27,961 nt of DNA from Scleroderma bovista (lineage: Eukaryota > Basidiomycota > Agaricomycetes > Boletales > Sclerodermataceae). A model generated the notes under the pieces. It saw only the letters and a list, made by a program, of their open reading frames with translations, had not been told where the DNA came from and ran no database searches. Shown here one piece after another: positions 17,090 to 26,697 of the stretch (position 1 is the stretch's first letter; each line of letters opens with the position of its first letter). Position numbers and translations under genes: made by a program. The stretch is from the NCBI GenBank assembly GCA_037178675.1, contig JAYMGJ010000308.1:1-27961 (forward strand). Reading direction: 5' to 3'.

Positions 17090-17423
17090 TTGCCACCATT
17101 ACCTCTCACCATCCAGTGTAAGTCAGAGGATGAGGCAAGGAAAGTTGCAGAAACCCTTCAAGCTATTGTGGATTCACTGCCAGATGACACAGAGCATACA
17201 CAGCTCCTTGCAGCATTTGACATCCCAGCTGTATGGACATTACTCACAGATGAAGGAGGTTTTTATGCAGTTGTCATTGGTGTGCCCCCAGGCATCCATT
17301 GCACAGCATAAGCTTCTTGTTCTGATTTATATTCCTTACAGCTTATATGTATGCAGTGCAAGTGCATCACACACAGAAGGGACATTCAAGGCTGTAAAGG
17401 GAGTAATCTCCTTTTACTGTTGA
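17090..17423 (+). pseudogene. Possible RNase H1 N-terminal (viroplasmin-like) domain remnant
   Basis: A plus frame over 17090-17311 encodes a regular segment (CKSEDEARKVAETLQAIVDS, then ending GGFYAVVIGVPPGIHCTA). After a shift of frame near 17310 it continues as ASASHTEGTFKAVKGVISFY to a stop at 17423. The pattern FYAVVIGxxPGI... followed by HTEGxFKAVK resembles the small RNA/DNA-hybrid-binding domain at the N-terminus of fungal RNase H1 (core: Y-V-V-x-x-G-x-x-x-G-[IV]). An intron (candidate acceptor ATGTATGCAG at ~17351-17360) or a frameshift separates the two halves. Similar domains occur in unrelated hypothetical proteins of mushrooms. Identification is by pattern only. It ends where the Gypsy LTR begins. 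Confidence 0.35.
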
Positions 17424-17580
17424 CCACTAGGTGGTCTGTCTTAGTATAGTAGTGCTTCTGCTTACATAAGCAGAAGCGCCCATATATATAGCGCTGGCAC
17501 TCGTTACATAAGCTAACTACTTTTTAACTACTCTACTACTGTACCATCACCTACCATCAATATAACACAGGTCGTGTTCA
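17419..17580 (+). mobile_element. 5' LTR (or its remnant) of a Ty3/Gypsy element
   Basis: The region upstream of gag starts TGTTGACCACTAGGTGGTC, which contains an inverted word GACCAC/GTGGTC, and reaches a TATA box (TATATATA, 17483-17490). An 11-bp stem (GCTTCTGCTTA / TAAGCAGAAGC, 2-nt loop, 17454-17477) lies just before the TATA. The likely right end is GTGTTCA at 17580, 63 bp before the gag ATG; an alternative end is AACACA at ~17569. No second LTR is present to fix the borders. The length (~160 bp) is short but possible. Confidence 0.4.
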
Positions 17581-17643
17581 TTGAGGGTGTGACTATCAGT
17601 CATCAGAGCCAGCAACCACTTACATTTTTTGAACAACCTGGAC

Positions 17644-18399
17644 ATGAGTGTTGTAGGTACTAGCACGACAACGTGCAGAATGACCTTGAGGAGCGCCACA
17701 AGGTCTAGTGAGCCCAAAAGGACTCATGAAAATTTTTCCCATGGCAACCGAGCGCCCAACACCGCTGACAGCAGTACGAGGCAGGTTCGCCTAGAGGAAG
17801 TAAACAGAGCCCTTGCTCGTGAGGAGACCAGTGGTCTTGATGACATTTATGAGGCGCCTGAGCCGAGGTCAACAACCTCAAGGAATGCTACAAGGACAGG
17901 AAATCCTCTGACCAGTCTGCCAGTGAGCACCCCAATGACAGGGATTAGTTGACTGGCAAGTACACCAGTGATAGGAGAGTGGGAGACTCGACTCCATGAG
18001 CTCTGTTGTGCATTCTTCTTCGCCTCCCCATTCTTCCAAGGACCATATCCTCCATGTTATAGTGAGGTGCAGGAATCCATGCGAGAATTAATGGGGATGC
18101 TCACCGAGGACTGGCAAAACACACCCCACAAGGAAAGGGACTACAACCATGGGTTGGTCCCAGGAGGAGACCAGGCGGCTATGTTCGACAGCCTCTGGGT
18201 AGCTCTCCTAACAGATCCTCAGGATGAGAACACATTGCACAGGGATGTATTCTCGAATAATCCGACACCGAGATTCACTGTCAAGAGCAAAATCGACGAC
18301 AAAGAGGAGCAAGACCACTTCTCCATCTTCAACACTCCCACTTGCAGAACGAGTGGGCGACGAGTGACATTGAACATATTGGGTTATGAGACTCAGTGA
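17644..18399 (+). pseudogene. gag: Gypsy gag, N-terminal part, with in-frame TGA
   Basis: ATG 17644 starts MSVVGTSTTTCRMTLRSATR, rich in Ser/Thr/Arg/Pro, as is usual for the disordered N-terminus of agaricomycete Ty3/Gypsy Gag. The frame has one TGA at 17950-17952 (context S-stop-LASTPV, explained by CGA to TGA). It then runs on through LHELCCAFFFASP and RELMGMLTEDWQ to a stop at 18397-18399 (GYETQ). The downstream half of gag is at 19830-20880 in another frame; a solo LTR and small hairpin insertions separate them. The element is not functional. Confidence 0.6.
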
Positions 18400-18452
18400 T
18401 AAAGGAAGGTCACTATATTATCTACCTATTGGGTTATGAGACTGGTAGATAA
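18391..18452. repeat. Two small hairpins with copied loops
   Basis: AGTGA/TCACT flank the loop TAAAGGAAGG at 18395-18414. Next to it TTATCTACC/GGTAGATAA (18418-18426 and 18444-18452) flank the loop TATTGGGTTATGAGACT, and that loop repeats the sequence ATTGGGTTATGAGACT just upstream at 18378-18393. They lie at the point where the gag frame breaks. Confidence 0.6.
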
Positions 18453-18458
18453 GTAAGT

Positions 18459-19734
18459 TGTCAAGACCGGTTCTCCTTGACGATCTTACTAGGAGGTCCA
18501 GAGGTGCAGGGAACTAATGAGGAGGTAAGTCCAGACACTAGTAGGTGCTAGTTAGTGCGGAGAGTCAAGTCCGGGTCAAATGAACGAAGTCCGGGCACTA
18601 GAGGAGCACAGGGAGTAAGTCCGGGTTTTTGCAGAGTAAGTCTGGACCACGGGAAAGTGGTCCGGAGTTGAGCGCAGCTTGTCCGGAGAGAAGGACATCC
18701 CAGAGGTGGAATAAGTCCTGAGAGGTCTAGCGTCGAGTCTGGGACAGAGGTGGCTTTTGCCCTCGTGCAAGTAGGAGACTTGCTAGGATCGGACATAGGA
18801 CCAAGGGGACGAGATAGGATGGAGGCCGGAGTTGGCCGGAGTTCAGGAGTTCAGATGAACAGATGGATTAGGAGAGCATAATGGGTAGTACAGAGTGGGG
18901 AGTATCTTAGTTGAGATTTGATCTAAGGACTACAGGCCGGAGTACGGTAGTTTATATAGTAATGAAACTAAGGTGAGTATATACGGTGACAAGTAAACAC
19001 CTTAATGTCGAGACAAGGGATGGAGCAGAAGCAGACAGGAAAATAAACCAGGTACAAGAAAATAAAGCAGGGACAGGAAAATAAACCGGAGTGGAAGCAG
19101 ACACGGGGAACTAGAGTTACAGGGACGACGGAGGAAAGGCAGGGACAAGGGAACTAGGTCGGAAGAGGACAGGTAAGGGTCAGAGGTGGACTTAACTAAT
19201 GTTAAGTCCGGAGCGATGTCCAGGACCAGAGGAAGTGCAAGAGCGGAGGGAGTGTACAAGCGGAGGGAGTGTACAAGCGGAGGGAGTGTACAAGCGGAGG
19301 GAGTGTGCGAGTGGAGGAAGGGCGGAGTAGCCGGAGGAAGGTCCGGAGTTGGACATGGAAATGTCCTAAGCCTTTGGTGGACCTGACAGAGGAAGCGGAG
19401 CAGGAGCAGGAGCAGAACTGAGCCGGAGTTGGATGTACCAGCCGGAGTTGGGCTACGTTGCAGACAAGGCTAAGGGAGTGGCCGGACTGAAACCGGAGTA
19501 GCAACTAGTGGTAGGTACAGGTCCGACACGGAGGAGTTAGACCACGGATCTGTCTGTAGGAAGACAGGGGTTAGTCCTGAGGCAGAGATGGACGTAGTGA
19601 CCGGAGTTGAGCTGGAGTGCAGCTATAGGGCTGGAGATGGCCGGACCAGATCCGGAGTTGCATCTATGCCTAAGGAGAGGTCAGGCGGGCCATGGTTAGA
19701 CCGGAGTTGCGACTGGAAAAGTATGGATATGACA
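18459..19734 (-). mobile_element. Solo LTR, Gypsy-like, minus strand (1,276 bp)
   Basis: The insert begins TGTCAAGACCGGTTCTCC and ends GTATGGATATGACA. It is flanked by TAAGT at 18454-18458 and again at 19735-19739, a perfect 5-bp target duplication. On the minus strand TATATAAA (complement of 18951-18958) gives a TATA box. Its end sequence TGTCAAGACCGGTTCT is shared with the LTR at 4331-4952. The body contains many copies of CCGGAGTTG and a 17-bp tandem array. It sits in the middle of an older gag gene. No Gag/Pol of its own remains. Confidence 0.85.
19243..19310. repeat. 17-bp tandem array inside the solo LTR
   Basis: Four consecutive units of GCGGAGGGAGTGTACAA are present, the last with two changes (GTGCGA). 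The array lies in the U3 part of the minus-strand LTR, where such repeats may act as promoter elements, but this is not shown. Confidence 0.85.
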
Positions 19735-19770
19735 TAAGTACAGGTAATGAGGGAGTAAACCAAGAGAGCT

Positions 19771-19802
19771 CACCTCAGTGATAAAGGAAGGTCACTGAGG
19801 TG
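19771..19802. repeat. Perfect 11-bp hairpin sharing its loop with 18391-18414
   Basis: CACCTCAGTGA and TCACTGAGGTG flank the loop TAAAGGAAGG. The core CTCAGTGATAAAGGAAGGTC plus ACT is identical at 18392-18414, where the outer stem is missing. Confidence 0.75.
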
Positions 19803-19829
19803 CAAATGTAACGAGTACGAAAAATTTAC

Positions 19830-20880
19830 TACCATGATTATGTAAGCTATGTGCGTATACTCAACAGAACACTCTGCAGGCAGAGAATGACGGGGCATCA
19901 AGAGACATCCAATCACGAGACATTCCACCCCACTTGGCTCGGCGTGAAAGTCACGAAGAAGTGAGGGAAGTCCCTCGATATGAGCAAGGCTCGTTTGCCC
20001 AAAGGTACCAGAACCTCCCACCTCTGCCACCCCCAGGAGGAGGAGGGGGAACCGACCCCTCAGACAACGACAGCGGCGATGACAGAAGACATCGTCACGA
20101 GCGCAGAGAAGCGTGCTTGGCACAAACTCCACAACGCCCTGGGCAATTTAATCAACTGAGCCATACAGCTCAGGATCGAGGACTGACCCCTGGAATGAGT
20201 GGCTATACAGACACTCTGCTTGACTGATACAGACAGCACGTATATGAAGCTGTTGGCCGACCTGGCGATCCAGTGGGTCCAGAAGTGAAGTCGATGAAGA
20301 TAACCCAGCCCAAGGCATACAAGGGCCAGGACAGCATCAACATATTCAATGAAGGGGTGAACCAGATTTTACACTGGTTCAGGATTTATAAAGTGACAGG
20401 CCCCGCCTGCAATAGAGACAGGGTCACGTACACAGGTGCCTGTCTGGAAGACTTGGCAGGCCAATGGTTTGACCAGGAAGTCAAAGGCCCAGATCACATA
20501 ATCCGTTACTGGACTTTTGAGGACCTCATCTGCACACTCTTCATGTGATTTATTAACAAAGCCTCCACACAGAATGCAGCTGAAAAGTATGATAAGATGA
20601 GGTACTCCTCTGAGCAAGGGGCCCTTGCGTTCCACAATGACATGAGACACCATGTGGCCAGGATGGTCCAGCCACCGGATGATTATTCCATGAGGAGGAA
20701 GTTCATCAACAAACTCCCATTGTCATTGGCAGAGGGAGTTGTGAAGGCATGTGGAATATCCGCAGAACACTCAGCCATGGATCAAATCCTGGTTGAGGTT
20801 CAGAAGATGGAGAGTGCACTGAAGATGATCAGCAATCACTCTCGAACTCAAGCAGTAAAGAGTTCATTTAAAGGGGACTT
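19830..20880 (+). pseudogene. gag: Gypsy gag, central and C-terminal part, with two in-frame TGA
   Basis: The frame opens at about 19830 and carries Arg/Glu-rich and Gly/Pro-rich stretches (QNLPPLPPPGGGGGTDPS), then TGA at 20225-20227 (D-stop-YRQHVYE). The conserved retrotransposon Gag domain follows at about 20290-20850: KITQPKAYKGQD, a TYTGACLEDLAGQWF block, and RYWTFEDLICTLF, then TGA at 20546-20548 (M-stop-FINKAS) and MRYSSEQGALAFHNDM with MVQPPDDYSMRRKFI. Both TGA sit where Arg (CGA) is expected. The reading frame continues to 21004 but loses Gag character after about 20870. The zinc knuckle and the whole pol region are absent. It encodes the capsid-like part of a Ty3/Gypsy element and is dead. 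Confidence 0.75.
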
Positions 20881-21038
20881 CTGCTCTTCCTTGCGTGTGT
20901 CTACATGTTCCAGGCAACCCCTATACTCTCTAGTCGCGCATACCCTGCGCATTTGGCTGCACTTCTCACCCCCTCTCTGCTCTCTCGACTCCCAGGTTCC
21001 TTGAGCGCACTCCTGCGCTCTATATCCCTTAGCTCCTC
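20881..21038. other. Unassigned sequence after truncated gag
   Basis: The sequence is pyrimidine-rich (CTCTCTGCTCTCTCGACTCC) and does not look like gag or pol. It may belong with 22059-22462, from which it is separated by a TIR element. No gene is seen. Confidence 0.35.
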
Positions 21039-21040
21039 TA

Positions 21041-22056
21041 TGGTGCCAATCACTTAGAGGCCACTACTTTTGTGTAAACATTTTTGACTTACCAAAAAAA
21101 GTCCAATTAAGATTTCCTCTTACAAAAATGCTCCATTTGACCAAGGGAACAAAACTGTAAGAGGGATTTTTAATTGAGTCAAAATTGAACCATCAAAAAA
21201 TTTCACAAAGTGTGAAATTGGCCAGAAAGGGGTATATTACCAAATATGGTGTATATCACCTTCCATATTAGTGAAAATGCTGTGCAACTGAGTTTCTCTT
21301 GATAAGAGTCCTGTGTGAATCTCAAAGCCATTGAGAATAGAGGACACCTTGTTTATATGTATGCATGATGTCATATATCTCTAACCATTAACTATATCCT
21401 ACTGAAAAGTCCCTGTGCTATCACATAGCAGTCTCTGAACCATGGCTTTGCCAAGGTAGAGTGCTATGAACAATTGCACAGATGAAAAAAATAGTGTCTA
21501 CAATTTCTATGTGTAGTAACCTTGTAAACAAGGTGACTGTAGACTGCAGCTCTGTTCCCCAGCACTGCACTTTCAAGGTCAAGTTGCATGATAGAAAGTG
21601 CCATTGTAGACCAGTTTTCAACCACTTGTTGATTTCATCTGCACAAGGCTCAAAATTATGTTGATGCAGGATGTATACATGGTGTAGCTGTCAAAGCCAC
21701 TACATCTGCCCACAGCTCAAACTATAACAATTACATGGAAAATTTGGTGTGTCATAACCCTACTATCTCTTTTATGTGAACTTACACTTGCATCATCACT
21801 GATGAGATTGATGCTCTCTTTGGGGTTGAAATACTTCATCTACACAGGAATACATAGTGCTATAGTAGTACATGTGTGTGATACTTAGCATAAACTTTAT
21901 GAAATAGAACTAAGATCAAGCAGTCAGCAACAGCCCCCTCAGACTGATCAAAGTTTGCCCAGTCAGCACTTCCATAGGGTTAGGGTTCAGGTTTGATTTT
22001 TGTCCAGCCAATTTGGCCACTGCACAAATGTAGTGGCCTCTAAGTGATTGGCACCA
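21041..22056. mobile_element. Non-autonomous TIR element at a TA site (Tc1/mariner-like)
   Basis: Terminal inverted repeats of 34 bp, with one mismatch, begin TGGTGCCAATCACTTAGAGG (21041) and end as the inverse at 22056. TA flanks both ends (21039-21040 and 22057-22058), the target duplication of the Tc1/mariner group. The right end also has a hairpin (GGCCACT...AGTGGCC, 22015-22038). The 1,016-bp body has only short open frames (for example 21421-21621 minus) with no transposase motif. It is therefore a non-autonomous derivative. Confidence 0.75.
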
Positions 22057-22058
22057 TA

Positions 22059-22462
22059 GTCCAGCCAGACCAAGTCTCCTGGGGCAAACACCTATTTTCG
22101 CTCCTTCAAGGGACTTACCCCCTACAGCAGCACAGCAAGAGAGAGGGTAGCATAGTGAGTGTGAAGCATGTGCTAGTCAGAAGCCTAGAGAGTTCCCCAG
22201 AGAGGGGAGGAGGGCCCTAAACAAGAGCAGGAGACACACAGAGAAACTTGAATCAATAAGACAAGATGACAAATACAATAAAAGTGCGACAACGAGACTT
22301 GAATAAGGCAAAGAAACTTTCTTAGAAGTGGAGACTCTCACTTTTCGTAGGGGGGAAAAAGAATGTTCATTTTCTCTAAGGTAAGGTATATGTGGCCCTA
22401 GGACCGACATACGAAACAAAAGGGTCAGGAAACATTGTAGCACTCCAAGTGCTTCTAAGCAG
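22059..22462. other. Unassigned stretch, no gene seen
   Basis: A 113-codon minus-strand open frame (22177-22518) crosses into the family A end and has no recognised domain. The purine-rich plus strand (GAAACTTGAATCAATAAGAC, GAGACTTGAATAAGGCAAAG) resembles degenerate LTR leader sequence but could not be assigned. Confidence 0.3.
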
Positions 22463-22849
22463 TGTGAGTCAAAGTGTGGGTTTAGGTAAAAACAACAACC
22501 CAACCACAACACCAACAAAGGACTACAAAAATGTGCGAGTGGTGGTTTACCTCTGCAGTGTCCAGAGAGGATGTGCTGAGGGGGGAAGGGGATCTACACC
22601 AACAGGGTGATGCAGATGGTGATGCAGGATACTCCTGGGGTACTGGAGTAATAGATGACAAAGAGGATAGGGGTCTGGACTCTTCCTAAAGCCTAGGAAG
22701 TGTCAAAGTGGGGATTGGGTTGACTGAGACTGAAACAGCAATACTACACCTAGAGATTGGTGCAGCAAGGGGACAAGGGGGCTCCTGACGTCCAGAAGCA
22801 ATGAGAGATAAAGAATTGACTGGCTAGACTCCGCTTGAGCCTAGAGAAA

Positions 22850-23131
22850 TGTTGGAGTTATAAACAGACTGTTATGGTTTGTTTACTTACTTACATAAGC
22901 ATAAAGCGCACATACAGTAGAGTCTATTACCATAGTCCCTCAGTAGCTTGCCAGCATACTGAGGGTGAGTACCATCTACTAACCACCACATACTCCTTAC
23001 TGATACCTTGTAGTTACCTACAGGTATACACTAATATATAAGTAGCTTGCCAGCATACTGAGGTTACCTACAGCTCCTTCTCCCTTCTCTTCAGGCTAGA
23101 CCTTCCCTGTGCAGACCACCACCTTTCTATA
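22850..23131 (+). mobile_element. Short solo LTR, family C, copy 3
   Basis: The 282-bp insert begins TGTTGGAGTTATAAACAG and ends CACCTTTCTATA. It is flanked by perfect AGAAA duplications (22845-22849 and 23132-23136). It matches copy 1 at 11282-11562 and is inserted in the R-U5 part of family A copy 3; the uninterrupted sequence is seen in copy 2 near 13785-13800. Confidence 0.9.
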
Positions 23132-23918
23132 AGAAATACTTGGACTTGAATGGATTGAATAAACTTGAGATATCAGAGCCTTTAGACCTTCACTGAAGCC
23201 TACAAGACTCAAAGAGCTGAGGGGATACTGACTGAGAGAGTCTGAGAGAGGGATAATTTTGTGCAATTGGGTCTCTCCTCACTGGGCTGAGCCCAGGGGT
23301 TTAAATACATGGGGGGGCACAGCATAAAGTACAAAAAGAGAAGGGAGTAAGCAGAATTTGTCAAGGATTGGTAAGGGATTGGCAAGAGCTTTGTAAGGGG
23401 TTTGTAAGCGACCAGTAAGCAAGGGATAAGCAGGAATGAGTAAGCATAGGAAGCATGAATAAGCTGCTGAGTAAAGGAATGAGTAAGCTGCATGACAAGA
23501 TTGATTGGTAAGGGAGTGAGTCATCAGCTGAGTAATATACCAAAAATGCGAAAGGGATAGAGTAATACTGATGACAAGAGAGCATCAGTAAGCAAGGGAT
23601 GAGTCACTGCACAGCAGAAGGAGTCATTGATGCACAGCCTAAGAAGTTTGATGGGGGGCTGTGTACCATCAGGAATTTGATGGGACAAGAATGGGGAAGA
23701 TCTGAGATAAACAGGGGGATTGATCTGAGACAAAACAGCCACAAGAAGGGTACCAGGGGTCCAGAGGTCTTTTGGGGGGTCAGCATACACTAAGGTATAG
23801 TGCATGTGTTCTAGTGCCGCTGAAGCGCAACCATGGGCTCCCTTGACAAGCTCTCTTCTGGGAAAGAATGAGAGAGGGTTCTTCTTCCTAATAGCACTAT
23901 AAAGTGGGGGCATAACTG

Positions 23919-24383
23919 TCATGGTGCTGGGGGACGTCGTCTGAAAGTAGGGAAGCGGATAGAGTATTGAATTTGACACATCTGGGAAAGCGAGACGAAC
24001 AACAAAGGAAGATGGACATGGCAAGTATCTGGGAGGAAGGGACCATAGGCTGAGGGCTCAGGGGACACAGAGACGACCAGAGAAGACTTTTCAAGCTTGA
24101 CAATAGACCTAAGATGACCAAAGTACGTCCTTGATGCAGGACTGATGAGGAGAATGTGCTGACCGAGAACAAGAGGGACTGAGGGAGCAGGCTGGGAAGA
24201 TATGTGCCAGGCAGTGCACGGGAACTCTGGGAGAGGCTGTCCTAAGAGCAGGACATAGTGGAGATCTGCAGCAATAGTGGAGAAATGATCCAGAGAAAAT
24301 ACAAATACGGACTCCATAGTGAGCGATGAAGCAAATGTCTGGATTGCAGGGGGAATATCTCCGTGGGAAATGAACAGATTCAT
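23919..24383 (-). CDS. U3-embedded ORF of family A, copy 3
   Basis: The frame is open for 154 codons from ATG 24383 (MNLFISHGDIPPAIQTFASS, then LTMESVFVFSLDHFSTIAAD) to the stop at 23919. Relative to copies 1 and 2 it has a 6-bp in-frame insertion (VF duplicated after MESVF), so even an indel has kept the frame. The ending FPTFRRRPPAP is as in copy 1. Confidence 0.45.
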   Translation of the reverse strand: MNLFISHGDIPPAIQTFASSLTMESVFVFSLDHFSTIAADLHYVLLLGQPLPEFPCTAWHISSQPAPSVPLVLGQHILLISPASRTYFGHLRSIVKLEKSSLVVSVSPEPSAYGPFLPDTCHVHLPLLFVSLSQMCQIQYSIRFPTFRRRPPAP

Positions 24384-25837
24384 GCCGGAACTTGACAGGC
24401 AAATAGACCATGTTCTAGGCTCTCTGACGGTATAGTGACATGCCTGATAGCTGCAGAAACGATGGAGCTATTCAAAATATTGGAATGCTGGCACTGGGTG
24501 CCTAAAAATGACATTTGGGCACTAAAAATCATTTCTTCTCTTTCTCCTTTGTTTCTCCATCAATTCTTCAGCTTCTTTGATCGTTCTGGTATGGGAGTTG
24601 GACTGCAGACGTGTGCATTCCTTTCTCATACCACAACTGATGTTATTCCTTCAGTTTCTTCTGCTGCTTGGTGGTGTGCACCTAAGTGAGGGAAGAGGTC
24701 AGAACAACCAACAACCAACACCAAATGACAGCAAAATGCAAGTGGTGGTCTTCCTTTGTGTTTCTGGTATTTAATCTCCTCAGGGGGATGTGCTGCACAC
24801 CTTCAGGCAGGATGCAGGAGGGAAGGGAAGGGCTTCTGATGGGGATGGAATGCGACTGGGGATTGTATTGACTCCTCTTCAGCCTACCACAGTGGTTAGG
24901 AAGAGTCCTGGGATTGAGCAGCGATGATAGATTGGCAACAGGGGGGTAATAGCAGTGATGGAGCAACAGGGAAGCAAGGGGACAGTTCCTGCTTCAAGAA
25001 TGCGATGGACAGTGATGGGATAGAGTGGACAGAGATGCTAGACTGCGCTTGAGCCTAGAGAAATGATCAGATACAAGATATATCTGACAAACAACAATAG
25101 TGGAGCTTTAGGCCAGCACTGAGTGACCTACAAGTCCAAAGACAGAGATAGAGCTTATAGACAGTGAGGGAGAGTGAATGTGGTCGCTTTATTGAGGGGG
25201 AAGCAGACACTTCCTTGCAGCCTTTGGCTGCTGGTTTATATACAGGAGGGGCTGTGGCCCTGTAAGCACAAATGACTAAGTGCTTGGTAAGTAAGATTGG
25301 TAAGCGATTGATAAGCAGTGTAATCAGGCTGAGTCATCGATGGGGAGAGCCTGAACAAGCTGCTGAGCCAAGGGAAAGAGCAAAAACATAGGTAAAAAGG
25401 GGTGTATAACCAAGAATATGGAAAAATCATTGCATGGGGCCCAAAAGAGAGGGGGGGAAAGCATGGGATGAGTAGATCGAAGCTAAATGAGCATATGCGA
25501 TGACATAATGCATATGAATCATAGGGGCATGAGTCATGAATTGATAAGCAGCATGATAAGCATGATTTGAAGGATGATTGGTAAGTGATTGGTAAGGGAG
25601 TAATGGGGATTAGTAATGCCAAGAGGGGATGAATAATGCGCAGCAGAGTGAGTCAGAGTGAGCCAGAGTGACTCTGTGTGACTCAGACAGAAGGGAAGCA
25701 CAACCTGTGATTGATTGAACTTTAGATCTGGAGATGAGCTTCTGAAGCAGTGCCACTGATGGGAGTGGCTGGGGGATAATAAAAGAATTGATCCGACCAG
25801 AAGAGCAGTGTCAGGGGGCCTGGAATGACAAGTAGAG

Positions 25838-26494
25838 TCACAGCTGGTCACAGAGTGTCACAAATCCCTTGGATTGAGCTTCTGTAGAGCAAAAACGCGA
25901 AATTTGGTGCTCCCGAAGTGCAGTCTTCCCTTGAGTAGTAAGGGGAAGGTTCTGTACTCTATTAGGGCTCCTAAGAAGGGTTCTAGAGCACTGTTTCATT
26001 CGTGTTTGTTGCGGGATAGCAGGGAAGTGAAACGTGAATAGCGGATTCGACGTGTCCAGGGAAGCGAGATGAATGATAGAGGGAGATGGATGTGACAGGA
26101 CTCTGGGATGAAAGAGACCATATGCAGAGGACTCAGGAGACACAGAGACAACCAGGTATGAATTTTTAAGTCTAACAATAGACTTGAGACGACCAAAGTA
26201 TGTGCGTGACACAGGACTGACAAGGAGAACGTGCTGACCGAGAATGAGAGGGACTGGGGGAGCAGGCTGGGAAGATATGTACCAGACAGTACACAGGAGC
26301 TCAGGGAGAGGCTGTCCCAAGAGCAGGACGTAGTTGAGGTCTACTGCAATAGCAGAGAAACGTTCCAGAGAAAATGCAGACTCCATAGTGAGTGATGAAG
26401 CAGGTGTCTGGATTGCAGGTGGAATATCTCCGTGGGAAATAAACAGATTTATGTCGGAACTTGACAGGCAGATAGACCACGGTCTAGGCTCCAT
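25838..26494 (-). CDS. U3-embedded ORF of family B, frameshifted at its 3' part
   Basis: ATG 26494 (MEPRPWSICLSSSDINLFIS) opens 218 codons. Residues corresponding to the family A ORF start MESAFSLERFSAIAVDLNYV. Similarity to family A holds through SVSPESSAYG, where a 1-bp insertion relative to family A shifts the frame. The family A-like tail (CHIHLPLSFISLPW) is then in another frame, reaching about 26000. In the shared segment of roughly 96 codons I count about 9, 10 and 22 differences at codon positions 1, 2 and 3. The C-terminal ~90 residues of this 218-codon frame are probably spurious. Confidence 0.45.
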   Translation of the reverse strand: MEPRPWSICLSSSDINLFISHGDIPPAIQTPASSLTMESAFSLERFSAIAVDLNYVLLLGQPLPELLCTVWYISSQPAPPVPLILGQHVLLVSPVSRTYFGRLKSIVRLKNSYLVVSVSPESSAYGLFHPRVLSHPSPSIIHLASLDTSNPLFTFHFPAIPQQTRMKQCSRTLLRSPNRVQNLPLTTQGKTALREHQISRFCSTEAQSKGFVTLCDQL

Positions 26495-26697
26495 GATGGT
26501 ATAGTCACATGATTGATAGCTTCAAAAATGGCAGAGCTATTCAAAATATCGGAATGCCGGCACTGGGTGCCTAAATTTGACATTTGGGCGCTAAAAATGA
26601 TTCTTCCTTTTCTCCTTTGTTTCTCTATCGTTTCTTCTGCTTCTTTGGTTGTTCTGTTATGGGAGTTGGACTGCAGTAGGTTGCATTCCTCTCTCAT
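26449..26697 (-). CDS. Second U3 ORF of family B, basic N-terminus (doubtful)
   Basis: An 82-codon frame starts MREECNLLQSNSHNRTTKEA, has a basic run EKQRRKGR, and ends LSACQVPT. The same frame at 27498-27836 in the other family B copy is longer. In family A the matching frame stops after the basic run (RRKRRNDF). The complementary strand is also open here, so coding is not established. Confidence 0.2.
   Translation of the reverse strand: MREECNLLQSNSHNRTTKEAEETIEKQRRKGRIIFSAQMSNLGTQCRHSDILNSSAIFEAINHVTIPSWSLDRGLSACQVPT

Noticed and set aside
24435..24689. Antisense frames of 62-88 codons in family A and B (also 15088-15354, 26513-26707, 27578-27772)
   Set aside because: They lie opposite the U3 edge, differ in length between copies, and cross the insertion junction at 24675.
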